Shown: positions 21,403 through 32,034 of the stretch, in pieces
Position numbering within the stretch: the stretch's first letter is position 1
Layout of the letters: every line of letters starts with the position of its first letter
DNA from: Rhizophagus clarus
Taxonomy: Eukaryota; Glomeromycota; Glomeromycetes; Glomerales; Glomeraceae
Assembly: GCA_015698045.1 (NCBI GenBank)
Contig: BLAL01000040.1
Span: 908,501-972,500 of the forward strand
Direction: 5' to 3'
DNA: 64,000 nt
Notes under the pieces: generated by a model
What the model saw: only the letters and a program-made list of their open reading frames with translations
The model's database searches: none
Told to the model about the DNA's origin: nothing
Position numbers and translations under genes: made by a program

Positions 21403-22557
21403 ATGTCTTCTGAAACTAGTACGCCTTATACTCCAGCTTCCGCTACTGTTACTGGAAATGATACGGTTTCGCTAGCGGATGAAATTAAGAAATATGATAC
21501 AGAAAAACTTATCGAGTTTTTGCGGGGTCAGGACTTGAGGCTTATTAAGGAGGACTTTGATATTACTGGAAAATGAGAGAGTTGACGGCCGTGACTTTCT
21601 TAAGCTGACCGAAGAAAAACTTGAGCGTCATTGGAATGAAAATGGGACCTGCATCGAGGCTCATGGACTTCGCTAAGGAATGTAAGGAGAAAAAGTTGAG
21701 GGCCTTTTCGACGTACAAGAGCTTGAGGGAGGTGTTAACGAAATATGACATTGGCGGTAATGGTACGGACACTATCCCGCTATTCTCTCTACAAACCCAC
21801 GAAATTCAAGACGACAATAAGCATTTCGAACATTGCATAGCGGAAATTTTAGTCAGGCTAAAGAATTACGGGACTTTGGTTGTGGATAGCTTGGAAGCCA
21901 TGCGCAATGAGTACGTTGTGGCAATTCTTCACACCGCGATAAATGTTACAAGAGACGCTACAGGGGACGAACTTAGCATGAGGCCTGAGTATGAAGTAAT
22001 AGGTGATGAAAGCACGGGGCGGGTTGACTTCGCAATCAAGGTATTGAGAGGCCCAGAGGGCGGGATAATTTTTCTGTAAATTCTAATCATGCAAATTTTC
22101 TTAGCATTTACGAGGATATACTAAATACTATATTTCCATTATAAAAGCTGAGAACCTTATTCGCGTTGCAGAAGATAAACCACAGCGAAACGTAATCGAA
22201 GGCTTCGCTCAGAACATCAAACAGCTTGAAAGTTCGTTCTAGGCGAATATGAGAAAACGGAAGCGGGAAGAAGATGATGAATTTGATTATCTGTATGGTG
22301 TTGTCACTACAGCCCGGGACTGGCACTTCCTGCTTTATACCCCAGGAAAGATTTCGCAAGGCAGTAAATTACCTTTGAGCATCGAATTTTCCGAAGATGC
22401 TTTGGTTAAAGAGTCCGTGGAATATCAAACGTTACGTAATGGCGTGTAAAAAGGTGTTGGGCGTAGTAGTAGGTTTATTAAAGGATAGGGCGTGTGCGGA
22501 AGACGATCTCCCTCAAAGAAAAAAGCTAGAATAGAGGAATATCGTTCGAAAAAATAA
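21403..22557 (+). pseudogene. broken SAM-like / PD-(D/E)XK-like effector-type gene
   Basis: Reading from ATG 21403 gives a SAM-like start (YDTEKLIEFLRG), stopped by TGA at 21574. It resumes in a second frame (NERVDGRDFLKLTEEKL) and in a third from about 21621 (GMKMGPASRLMDFAKECKEKK). A 64-nt intron (22041-22104) fits. Downstream a PD-(D/E)XK-like core is recognisable: GRVDFAIK, then VAEDKPQRNV and FAQNIKQLESS. A TAG at 22231-22233 follows, then RKRKREEDDEFDYLYG, one inserted base near 22446, and another shift before the tail ending at 22557. At least five lesions make it a pseudogene. From memory, the family is widespread in Rhizophagus; the nuclease-like fold is inference. Confidence 0.75.
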
Positions 22558-22732
22558 GCATGTATAATAGAAACTTTATGTATCATGGGCTACGTCCCGA
22601 ACTTTGTATTTATTTTTCGCATATAATAATAAAAAAATTCTTGGCAAATTTCGTCCACAAAGTGACCCAGAATTTTTTGGTAATTTTCAGAGCATTGAAC
22701 AATTCCTTTAATATATAAAATTATTATTGATC

Positions 22733-23358
22733 ATGGCAGTTAACGAAGCTAACCCATCCGAGCTTGAAGCATTAAGACAGCGTGACACTGAACTTGAGGC
22801 TGAGATTACTGAGCTTAAGGCTAAGAAAGCTGAGTTTGAAGCCAAAAAAGTCGAATTTCTAAAATCTACCAACAAGAATTAAAGCCTCAATACTCTCAAG
22901 ATTGTCTGGGTTTTGCGAACTAAGATGTTTTAATTTTACTATATAACCCTCAAATTCTCTAAATCATAGAAAAATATGAAAAGGAACTGGAATCTAAGAA
23001 AAATCGCAAATTTCAGACTAGATGCATCCAGATAGTTAAGGAAATTCTTCATGAGGAGCCGATAATTGAGTATCGTCCTCTTTTCTTGAATGGATTAGAA
23101 CTTGATGCCTTCATCCCAAAATATCGAATTGCATTGGAGGTGCAGAGGGCTCAGCACCGGTTTCATAGCACCAGCTGGTGGTATAAAGATGTCAAAAAAC
23201 TCGAAAACATTGTTAATCGCGATCGGCAAAAAAGATGCATTTATTTGGATAATGGAAGCTTTCTTCTCGAAGTATGGTACGACGAAAAACCGGAAATCAT
23301 TATTCCAAAAAAATTAAGGAGTTTTGTTTATCTAGCTTCCAAAAGTTTTGATCAATAA
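22733..23358 (+). CDS. coiled-coil plus VSR-like endonuclease-fold protein (2 exons)
   Basis: ATG 22733 opens a 49-codon exon (to 22882) with heptad-like acidic/basic repeats (LEALRQRDTELEAEITELKA), a coiled coil. A second coding stretch begins after TCATAG at 22970 and runs to 23358 (IVKEILHEEPIIEYRP, then GLELDAFIPKYRIALEVQRA and RDRQKRCIYLDNGSFLLEV). The D...ExQ...QH and RDxxK pattern is that of VSR/DUF559-like PD-(D/E)XK nucleases. The junction is unresolved: exon 1 ends at TAA and no good GT donor keeps the frame, so it may be damaged or use an unusual site. DNA cleavage or binding is inferred. It lies next to another nuclease-like pseudogene. Confidence 0.55.
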
Positions 23359-24021
23359 TCCTATACCACATGTAATTCTACGTTTAATTAGAAGATAAAT
23401 ATATTATGTATCACAGTCAAAGTTCCGATTCTTAGAATACAGTCGAAGTTCTGAGGCTAATTTGGGCGTCCCTTTTAAGCGAAATTAAAAATATGTTCTT
23501 ATCCGATTATGCCCCATTAGCAAAAGCATAGAGACTTCATCATGTACAGCGGATTTGTCTCGCATTTGTATTTTTTTTTTTTTATCGCTTTCATGTATTC
23601 ACGCTCATCACCTGATATGTAAAAAAGTAGTGATGTCAGAGACTGTGATGATCTTGATTCTCATCCATCCGGGACTGCGCTGATAAGCATATTTCAACCC
23701 AATAGTGCCAGACTACATTTCCAATGGGAAAAAATATATTCATCCTAAACTTCGATTTATTGTTTAGCAGGTCTACGTCGGGACAGTGCATTTTGAGACA
23801 AAGAAGTATAATTTAGAAGGTTGTTACAACTAAAGACCAGAAAAAATAAATCTTAAATAGCCAGTGTTACTGTATATAGAAAAATTGTAAAAATTGTAAT
23901 ATTATTTACTACTTTAATTAAAAGATAGTTTTCTTTTTATTATTATATGTTCTAGATTTAACATTATAAAATTATTCTTACGTAATTCAACATACTAAAA
24001 TTTCATAAGCTATTGATTTAC
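23359..24021. other. intergenic, nothing recognised
   Basis: AT-rich spacer between convergent genes. No coding pattern or named repeat was seen. Confidence 0.45.
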
Positions 24022-26601
24022 TTAGCATCGGTTCGGAAATTCGTAATCGCCTTCTTTTTCTTGTCGTTTATTCACAATAGCCTTCTTCTTCAAGCGCTTC
24101 TTTAAAGCTTCATTACTGTTAATAAGAGTTTTATTACTCGAATCACTTGAACGTTCCAAACATCGAGTAATTCGGAGCTGGATAAATAATAGATAAGTAT
24201 AAGCTATATATGATATTAGTTGATAATTTAATGAAACATTAATTGCCTTTGCAATAAGCACATCACTTATCAAGGAAATAAGATCATCGACTTCAGAAAG
24301 AACGGTTGGAATCCTACTAGAAGGATATCTACGAAGCCGACACATATATCCGGATGGGATATCCATTACAAACACTTGAAGGTATTGAGCTTGTAATATA
24401 ACAGCATTAATTAGAGAGTGTGTATATATAGGAAGGTACACATTATATCAAAAATATTTTACCAGAATGCAAAAAGCCAACGATTTCGATCTGATTATTT
24501 TTAACAAAATTAACGCCATGATTTTTTATTTTTTGAAGTAGCATATCACGCATTAGTTTTGGCATCTTCAATGATCCGTCAGATAAATATTTTGTACCGT
24601 CTTCTCCAGTCCAAGTACTACCCTCTTCGCTAACTGCGAATTCTTCTGGCGATCCTAAATCTCTGGCAATCCCATCACACTTGCGTCCCATAATTTTCTT
24701 GGTCTTCGAACACTTTCTTTCACGGTTTTTTCGCTGTCTTGAAGCACTAGAACAGCCTTCACCTCGGACAAATTCAATCGTCTCGAGATCAATGAAGCAG
24801 GCGTCGACTATGGCACTCCAAATATTGCTAGCGAACCATCCTTCTAAGTGGCTTCTCGTGAAGTCATTCGGTCTTAGTTCATACCTGGGAAGGAGTTGCG
24901 AAAAAACTTGATGAATATAGTGAAAGTTAAAATGTTGTTTTGGATCATAGGGAGAGATATTTATGCCGGAATTGACCACTTCTCGCATTTCGTTAGGCTG
25001 AAATTTACGATATCTCATAAGAAAATGAACCAATTCATCTGACATTTCAATTTCAGGGGAACTATTGTACGTAATTATATGCTCTTGGTCAACATCATCG
25101 AAAAGGTCCATTATGGTTTCATTGCAGGTGTCGATTATGAAACTATGCAATTGATTTTCGTATGGCAAATCTTTCGCGTATTGATACAAGATATCTTCGA
25201 CATAATTGTTTGAAGGCAACTTCCACTTGTTATCTGAATTCATATTAAGGAACCTTGTTTTATACTCTAACTTTGCATCATCGTTCATGAAACCGTCTTC
25301 ATTATTACTATCAAGAGTTCCGCTGGAACTCTCAGTTGCATCATCAAACCCAGATTCGGAAGACATGGAGTAGTTCGATGATTCATGATTCTAAAAGAGA
25401 TCATATAGCCATATTAATTAGGCTATCTTGATTTGGTATAATAGTAAGAACTTTGGGTTATCATACTTCATCTTTGTCTTTGTCTAGAAACGGATTGTTT
25501 TCAAAATCTAAAATTGTTTCTTGAGGTTCACTTGAACCAAACGATTGATATGAGTTAACTATAGATGATTCATGATTCTAAAAGAGATCATATAGCCATC
25601 TTAATTAGGCTATCTTGATTTGGTATAATAGTAAGAACTTTGAATTATCATACTTCATCTTTGTCTTTGTCTAGAAACGGATCGTTTTCGAAATCTAAAA
25701 TTGTTTCTTGAGATTCACTTGAACCAAGCGATTGATATGAGTTAACTATAGATACAACAAAGACTGAGATAACACGACTTACGTGTATGTCTTCTGTAGT
25801 TCATTTGTTTCGCTGAAGGTCTTTAGATAACCCCTAGAGATCGCTTTCTGGAAATTTTGTTTTCCAGCAATACCTAACAAGTCCATACTTGCATTTAGAT
25901 GTATTTGGTTCGCTAATATCTTTTTTGAGAAATAAACAAAATCAAATCTATGCTTGTATAAAGTCACTTCTAGGAATTAAAGTTTACATTACCTCTTTCC
26001 GTTCGTATAAAATTTCCTCCCAATATAGCTGGAATCTATTGTTTGCACGTTCAGACTTTACCTGCGGAACAGAGAATAAAATTTAATATAACTTTTTTCA
26101 TTAACGTTAAAAGAAAAGATCCAACTTCAAGTAAAGACGCAATGGTAGTGGCTGGGAAGAAAGCCAATGCTCCTAATCATGATGAAAACAGAATAGGAGT
26201 GCCAACAGTCCATCACTCGGGTTGGGAAGAAAGCCAATACTCCTAATCATGATGAAAGCAGACAGGAGTTCCCTAGACGATATAAAATAAAAAAATACAA
26301 GATGTCACCTTATTTTCCATAATGTCGAAATTGCTTGGATCTAGCTCTTTTATTTTGTATAAAAAACGATTAGCCCAACGACCATCAAGATGAAACCATT
26401 CGTTCAAGAAAGGTGGCGACTTAAGGAGAGTATCACGATGGAGTGTCAGAAATTTAGCATAGGACCACGTTGCATTGTCATTGTCTTTCAGGTAACGAAC
26501 AAGTTCTAGAACGTTCAGAACAAGTTAAAATTAAGAAATGTTTTCTCCACCTACTAATGTCATTCTAGCTTACCCGAGTAACCAACGTAAGGTTCAGTCA
26601 T
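24022..26601 (-). CDS. multi-exon lineage-specific protein, possible PD-(D/E)XK-like core
   Basis: Minus-strand exons with consistent GT-AG phases: 26601-26574 (MTEPYVGYS), 26505-26309 (LVRYLKDNDNATWSYAKFL...), 26061-25993 (SERANNRFQLYWEEIL), 25919-25783 (SMDLLGIAGKQNFQKA), two duplicated 111-nt exons in 25750-25377, then 25366-24463 and 24389-24022 (intron 24462-24390). The last two give MSSESGFDD...GFLHSAQYLQVFVMDIPSGY. GRKCDGI...EFAVSEEGS resembles the D...E part of a restriction-like fold, but this is weak. The join from 25783 to the next exon is out of phase, so either the model is wrong there or the gene is damaged. Alternative start: ATG 25366 alone (about 420 residues). Confidence 0.55.
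25377..25750 (-). repeat. 187-bp tandem duplication of one exon plus intron
   Basis: Two direct copies (25377-25563 and 25564-25750) differ at only a few positions. On the minus strand each holds a phase-0 exon of 111 nt (NHESSIVNSYQSFGSSEPQE, then TILDFEN, N/D, PFLDKDKDE) and a 76-nt intron ending CTCTTTTAG. Because the exon is symmetric, either or both copies can be included without a frame change. Confidence 0.85.
26154..26275. repeat. 70-bp-spaced direct repeat inside an intron
   Basis: GGGAAGAAAGCCAAT, then CTCCTAATCATGATGAAA, occurs at about 26154 and again at about 26224 with two or three differences. It lies in the 247-nt intron 26308-26062, the longest of that gene. Confidence 0.7.
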
Positions 26602-26691
26602 TGTGTGAATCAGAGTGAGCACAAATAAAATAGCGATAGAAAAAAGTGATGTAGTCAAGCTATAAGCTACAGTGATTGTCATAAATAGAGA

Positions 26692-26796
26692 ACGTCTAAA
26701 GCCGTGTTCGTCACGTGACTTAAATGGAATTATGTAATACGCGTGTTGTGTTCCTATTTATGGGGAGCGTCTAAAGCCGTGTTCTATCACGTGATT
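26692..26796 (+). repeat. direct repeat with TCACGTGA
   Basis: CGTCTAAAGCCGTGTTC followed by TCACGTGA occurs at about 26694 and 26769, 75 bp apart. The upstream copy lies about 90 bp from the ATG of the divergent minus-strand gene, so a regulatory role is possible. Confidence 0.55.
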
Positions 26797-26814
26797 TTTA
26801 CTATTAACGGTATC

Positions 26815-27059
26815 TTCCCCAGTATCACCACAAAATTTTTCCACCTTCACGTGATCTTAAAATTTCATCACCGGTGTCATACCCTCCACTTTCTCATTTT
26901 TCATAAGTATTCCAGGGACTTGGATTTTTTTCAGTATGTAAAATCATATTTGTCACGGAATATTCGTCACATGGTTAATTTCTTAATTCTGGCCAAATCT
27001 CATAATGCCGGCCAAAAATCACGTGGGGGTGGAAATTTTTTGTGGCGTTACTGGGGTAA
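26815..27059. mobile_element. MITE with CCCCAGTA...CACGTGAT termini
   Basis: The left terminus (26815-26855) and right terminus (27018-27059) are inverted repeats of about 41 nt. They start TTCCCCAGTATCACCAC and, read inward, TTACCCCAGTAACGCCAC. Both end in a CACGTG E-box palindrome. It has no coding capacity and the target duplication is unclear. Related partial copies lie at 15596-15780 and about 28690-28785. Confidence 0.7.
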
Positions 27060-27076
27060 ATTATTAATGGTGTGAT

Positions 27077-28662
27077 AGGATCCCAGTTAATTATAATAAA
27101 GGTCATATGCAAAAAACATATATTTTTAATAGAAAGATCATATGAAAAAATGGGTATTTTGAGTAAAGGTTACATGCAAAAATAGAGTATCACTAAAAAG
27201 TATATAATTTTGGATAGCTTTATTATAAATATATATTTTGACTATAATGCTGTAATATTATACTATAATACCGTAAATTAATATGGATATTGTACATTAA
27301 TTTTTTTCTAGATCAAAATTTAACACTAATTTAAGATATTTTTCTATTTTTTTACATATTAAATTGTTTAAGCAAGAAATAACTAATTACTTTTTTTTTT
27401 AAAAATAGTTCCAATGGGTTTCTTTTCTATATATTTAGTATTTATAGTTTGTAGCTTTTTATTACAGCATTATAAAATAATATACAGCATATGCTAAAAT
27501 ATATTTGAATTGAAATTTAGTTTTAGCATTAAGTTTAAATTGCTAAAATATGTCAAAATGTTGATATTATAGGATATAGAGTTATATAATTGCTGATTTG
27601 CAAATTATTTTAGGTAGATAAGTTTTGTTTTTTATATTCTTGAACTATGAAATGAGACTTATTATTTTTTTTTACTTTAAGAGCATTATTGATATTTTTT
27701 TTGTTTTATTTATTTTTGTAGAAATGAATTAGGATCTTTTGACTTGGAAATAAATTTAAAAAGAGAAATAATTTTTTAATAGGTAAATGTAAAGAGAGAT
27801 AATTTCTTTAATAAGTGATAAAGGGAAGGATATTCTTTAATAATTTGATTTAAAAATATTACTAATATTTTTTTTTGTTTCTTTTTTGTAAAAATGAATT
27901 TAGATTTTTTGATTTAAAAATAAATTCAAAAAGAGAATAATAAGTAAAATTTAAAGAAAGCAATTTCTTTAATGAATGATAAAGAAAAAAATGTTCTTTA
28001 ATAATTTTGTTTGAGAATATTACTAACATTTTTTTTGTCTATTTTATAGGATTGGATTCAAATTTTCTGGCTTAAATTTGAAAAGAGAGATGTTTTTCTT
28101 AACAATTTAGTTTAAAAATATAATTAACACTATTTTATTTTCATTTTTATAAAATACTTGTAAAAGGATGCATTATTAAAAAGCAGATCTTTATAGTTTT
28201 TATTTATTTATTTAAGAATTCTAACAATAAAAGAAGTAATGTGATGTAAAAAGAATTAAATATTAGCAAAGGATTACTTTATATAGTAAATTATAAATAT
28301 AATCTTTTTAAAAAAATTATTTGGTTTTTTATTAAAATAATTTTGAAAGTAATATAAGTAATGCATATTCTGCAAAAATTATAGTAATTATAAAATTATA
28401 AATTATAAATTAAATCTAATAGAGAAATTCTTGCTAGTTTTAAATTAAAAATAATATAATTTGGTTAATCCATATTTCTAATACAAAATCTTTTTTTTTG
28501 TTAAAATTTACTATAAAATTATATAATAAAAGTGGATATTTATAGTACAATAGAAGGTTATATGATAAAAATGTATATTTATATGGCAAAATTTATGTAT
28601 ATTTCATTGGATTTTTAATTTGTATTGCAGATGTAACCTCTATTATAATTATCTGGGATCCT
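27077..28662. mobile_element. AGGAYCC-TIR element 2 (hAT-like) with internal module array
   Basis: The termini AGGATCCCAGTTAATTATAA and, inward from the right, AGGATCCCAGATAATTATAA form inverted repeats of about 27 nt. Flanking octamers GGTGTGAT (27069-27076) and GGTATGAT (28663-28670) match at 7 of 8 positions. The element is 1,586 bp. Subterminal AAAGGTCATATGCAAAA motifs repeat. It shares terminal sequence, duplication length and internal array architecture with element 1 (17533-20904). No transposase was seen. Confidence 0.75.
27690..28140 (+). repeat. three to four tandem modules of about 165 bp inside element 2
   Basis: Units begin with ATTACTAAYATT and a T tract, then TTTTGTAG/TAA/ATAG, followed by a short coding-like stretch and AAAGAGA. 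The coding-like cores read NELGSFDLEINLKRE, NEFRFFDLKINSKRE (with one stop) and a shortened IGFKFSGLNLKRE. Splice-like edges recur as in element 1, though the core sequence is unrelated. Confidence 0.6.
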
Positions 28663-28689
28663 GGTATGATAGATAAGGGTATGATAAAT

Positions 28690-28785
28690 TAATTTTCACA
28701 TATTGAAAAAATCCAAGTTCCTGAAATATATAATAAAAATGGAAAACTGAAGTGTGATAATTGCATATAATCACGTGATCGAAGT
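28690..28785 (-). repeat. fragment of the CACGTG MITE family
   Basis: CATATTGAAAAAATCCAAG followed by TTCCTGAAATAT and ending ATCACGTGATC is the inverse of part of the MITE at 26815-27059. It lies immediately beyond element 2, whose insertion probably split a larger copy. Confidence 0.55.
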
Positions 28786-28879
28786 CTATATTGTATAGAG
28801 ATTTTCATCAACTATACTATACAACATCAGAGGTTATATTATACTTAATATCTATTAACTAATTGTGAAAAACTAATTT

Positions 28880-29170
28880 TATCAGACTACGCTCCCAGAT
28901 CTGTTGTAATTAATGTATATGGACATATTCATCATCAGACTTGTGCAAAAGAAATTGATAAAAGAAGAGTATTAAGATATGGTATATGACACGTTAGTGA
29001 TGATTGCGATCCACTAATAGTCTAATACTAACAATTTAGACCAATAAATGTACAAAGTGCTTCATAGAAATCTCTGCAGAACCTTCAAAACTAGTTGTAT
29101 TATTGCCATGCAAACATATGGTGCATTTTAAATATATTAAGTCACGATCCGTGAAAGATCGGCATAAAAT
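28880..29170 (+). pseudogene. decayed RING-finger-like fragment
   Basis: Read in pieces: VVINVYGHIHHQTCAKEIDK at about 28905-28965, a stop and frame loss, then CTKCFIEISAEPSKLVV and LLPCKHMVHFKYIK at about 29047-29140. The Cx2C...CxHx2H spacing is that of a RING finger; the expected following cysteine is tyrosine. No full reading frame exists. It may be the end of a zinc-finger or ubiquitin-ligase-type gene and may belong with the remnant at 29660. Confidence 0.5.
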
Positions 29171-29659
29171 TACTATTAAATTTTGGGGTAAAGAGTCGGA
29201 AGGACTTTATTAAATTGCAAACTACTCGAATGCATGATTCATAGCGAGACAAAAATTCTTATATATTATCGGTCTAGTTAGGTCCAGTTATCTATATCTT
29301 TTTTTTCAAAAAAGGTCGAGCCACAGACCAGAATTCTTAGTCTTATTGCCAGTTATTGGGCCGTTGATCTTTTATTTCATTAGAACCCACCTTTCAAGCT
29401 CAGGCATGCTACCAAGTTTCTGCCTAACCCTTTCACATTATTAATATGCATAACAGCCGATAACAATCGTACACAAACAAGGAAACGGGTTTATGGTTTC
29501 ACAATTATTTAGAGACCGAATCGTTTTCGTGAATTTCATAGTTAATACCCATTCCTGCACATCAGAATGCAAAGTAAAAAATTCCGTGTAACAACACAAT
29601 TATTACCTGGAGTTATTTCGAGGCTTGAATAACCAATATCATCATTTCTATGGTGGTTT

Positions 29660-30031
29660 CAAACAGTAATCTATTAATAAAGTTCATAAAGATTATTATA
29701 AAATTATTAATCATGCATTCTCACCTTTGAATTATGTTCGTGATCGTTCAAAGGATCTTTTTTTAAGTCGTTCTTATCTTGGTTCACATTTTTCTAAGAA
29801 CTTGGCAACAGCATTTTCAGCATTATCGTTATGCCTTTTAGAAACAAAATTTTCCATCTTTCAGTATATAGACCTTGCTTGCGTCAGGGTTAATGGAAAA
29901 AGTCATTTTTCACGGTCAGATTCATGTGATTGAAATTTTTTAGGCCACTCATCGGGGAAGACTTTGAGAATTATGCGAAGAGAATCGGATTGCCTCAAGT
30001 AGTTATTCCAAACCATCTCCGAGAGTTGTGA
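29660..30031 (+). pseudogene. decayed coding remnant, unknown family
   Basis: Coding-like phrases without a complete gene: SINKVHKDYYKIINHAFSPL and NYVRDRSKDLFLSRSYLG at about 29670-29790, then after TTTTTTAG at 29943 the frame PLIGEDFENYAKRIGLPQ, VVIPNHLREL, stop at about 30031. Composition is clearly protein-like against the AT-rich background. I do not recognise the family. It may be the 3' part of the gene whose RING-like piece lies at 28.9-29.2 kb. Confidence 0.4.
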
Positions 30032-31002
30032 TCCCATTGAATAAACTCTAAATTTTAAATGCTTTGTGAGTCGTTACCGTCGTTTCTCCATCGTCATCTG
30101 CTCCTTCATCAACTATCACAACACATTTCAATAATAGAAATACATCTACGTCTAAATAAGGGTATTAGCTTTTTGATTAGGAATTTTGACCATTTCGAGA
30201 AATAATACAAAAATCGAAATAATTGTTGGATAAATTACTGATACTAAACATTCTATTCACAATCCGATTTCCTCTCGTAGCTTTATCACCAATCCAGTGC
30301 CAACTAAAGTGATAATTCATATGAATATTTTCCTTTATTAGTGGAACGTGCGACGCCGACTCGGGACAGTGCCCGCGTAGATAACTGGCTAGGAGGAAAA
30401 GAGGAAAAGGGTACAGAGTACAGACGTACAGTACATATGTTGAAAATTTAAAAATTAATTTACCGATTGATGCACTTTCACACGTGACATTTGTGACAAT
30501 AATCAACGCGTCTTCGCATCTCCTAAACACCGGCTTACAGTGATTTAGGTTATCTCTTTTATATTGATAATAACTAAATCGGATCCCGACATAGATATAG
30601 TTTCTATATTTAGTTGTATTCATGTATTTTGACGTTATAGCTTGTTTTGACAAGTCCTTATGTCTCCACATGTACGAGGTGATCCTCCAGTAAAAATAAA
30701 AAAATAAAATAAACACCGGCTTACAAAATTTAGTTGTCAAATGCACGACAACTAAAAACGCCAGATAGAAGCTTTCTCTGACGATTTTTAAAGTCAGATG
30801 CGCCAGATTAAGGAAGTAGTCAAGGTTTTTAATTTTAAGAAAGAGGTGCGCGTGAGATATTTGAACACTGTTATGGGCTTATTCTCAGACTTTTGATATG
30901 GTCATTCATTAGACGTGTTCGACCAGTGTTGATTTGTCCTGGGCAACCTTTCGTCGAATTAGAAATGGGTTTTAAAAATGTATATTCATTTGTCCTTCAC
31001 TT
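30032..31002. other. intergenic, no supported gene
   Basis: An open frame on the minus strand (30177-30746) lacks domain signals and is rich in aromatic residues; I do not support it. ACACCGGCTTACA occurs twice (about 30526 and 30712). Confidence 0.4.
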
Positions 31003-31495
31003 CTTATGTATTTTAGAGTGTGCTTGAGAGAAGTGGAGAAGGTTGTGGTTGTAATTATATTCGTTGATATATATATATGTGGTGGTAGTTTGATTAAATC
31101 AAGAAACTCCATAATCTTTTTGTCTGGCTGAACCTTGAAGGGGAATAGGATGAATTAAGGAAAGAGATGGAAGTGTTCTACATATAGTAAAGGAATAGAA
31201 GGTTTGAAAGTGGATTGATTTAATTGCATATCATTCATTCATTTATTCTTTGTTTCTTAGTATTGGTGAGATCTTATGTATTTTAAAATGTGCTTGAGAG
31301 TCGCGAAAGAGAAGTGGAGAAGGTTGTGGTTGTAATTATATTCGTTGATATATATATATGTGGTGGTAGTTTGATTAAATCAAGAAACTCCATAATCTTT
31401 TTTTGTCTGGCTGTACCTTGAAGGGGAATAAGATGAATTAGGGAATAATGACTGAAGTGTTCTACACAATAGTAGAGGATCGAAATTCTAGAAGG
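31003..31495 (+). repeat. direct duplication of about 200 bp, offset 270 bp
   Basis: CTTATGTATTTTA...GTGCTTGAGAG, then GAGAAGGTTGTGGTTGTAAT and onward to GAAGTGTTCTACA, occurs at 31003-31205 and 31273-31495 with few changes. Copy 2 has a small insert (TCGCGAAAG). Each carries the same (AT)n tract followed by GTGGTGGTAG. No gene was recognised. Confidence 0.85.
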
Positions 31496-31839
31496 CACTG
31501 TTGGTACTGGTGGTACTGGATGCTCCCACCATAACACCACCGCCTGGTAATGCTCCCACATCACCACCTCATGCTTCCATAACGCGATCAATATAAGCCA
31601 AAAAAGCTTTATCTGCGGAAGTTATAACTTCGAAAATATATGAAGAAGATTAGACATTAATTATAGTCCGCTTTTTTTAGACATCCTTGGAAGACCTTGG
31701 AAGGGCACTCACTGATGGATTCTGGTTAAATTATAAGTACACAACAAGCTAATCCAAAATTTTATAAAATCGTACAATTTTTTCTCTAATGTCGTTTAAT
31801 TCTAATAGTATTGACGATTAAATTTCTGCCCAAGACTTT

Positions 31840-32034
31840 CTATGTCTTTTTTGAAAATTCTACTATTCTATCATCTTGTGGTACAAATAGTAATACAATA
31901 AGTTTTCCATTGTTCCTCGAATATCCTCTTTCACCTTGATACTCTATATCCTTATTGTAGATGGAATCCATTAGCTCATCATGATCTTTCGTAATAAATG
32001 AAATCAAGACGTAGGGTGGTTTATTATCTACCAT
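31840..32034 (-). CDS. small hypothetical protein (64 aa)
   Basis: ATG 32034 to stop 31840, reading MVDNKPPYVLISFITKDHDE, a mixed hydrophobic/charged core, then LIVLLFVPQDDRIVEF. The composition is protein-like rather than the F/L/Y/K bias of random AT-rich frames. It could be the last exon of a longer gene, since the DNA upstream is not coding in this frame. I do not recognise a family, and there is no signal peptide. Confidence 0.35.
   Translation of the reverse strand: MVDNKPPYVLISFITKDHDELMDSIYNKDIEYQGERGYSRNNGKLIVLLFVPQDDRIVEFSKKT

Noticed and set aside
24443..25366. Stand-alone 307-codon gene
   Set aside because: A GT-AG intron at 24462-24390 joins it in phase to the next frame, and coding exons lie upstream, so it is one exon of a larger gene.
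26043..26246. 67-codon plus-strand frame
   Set aside because: It lies over an exon and repeat-bearing intron of the opposite-strand gene.
30177..30746. 189-codon minus-strand frame
   Set aside because: No domain pattern, atypical composition, no splice or start context that supports it.
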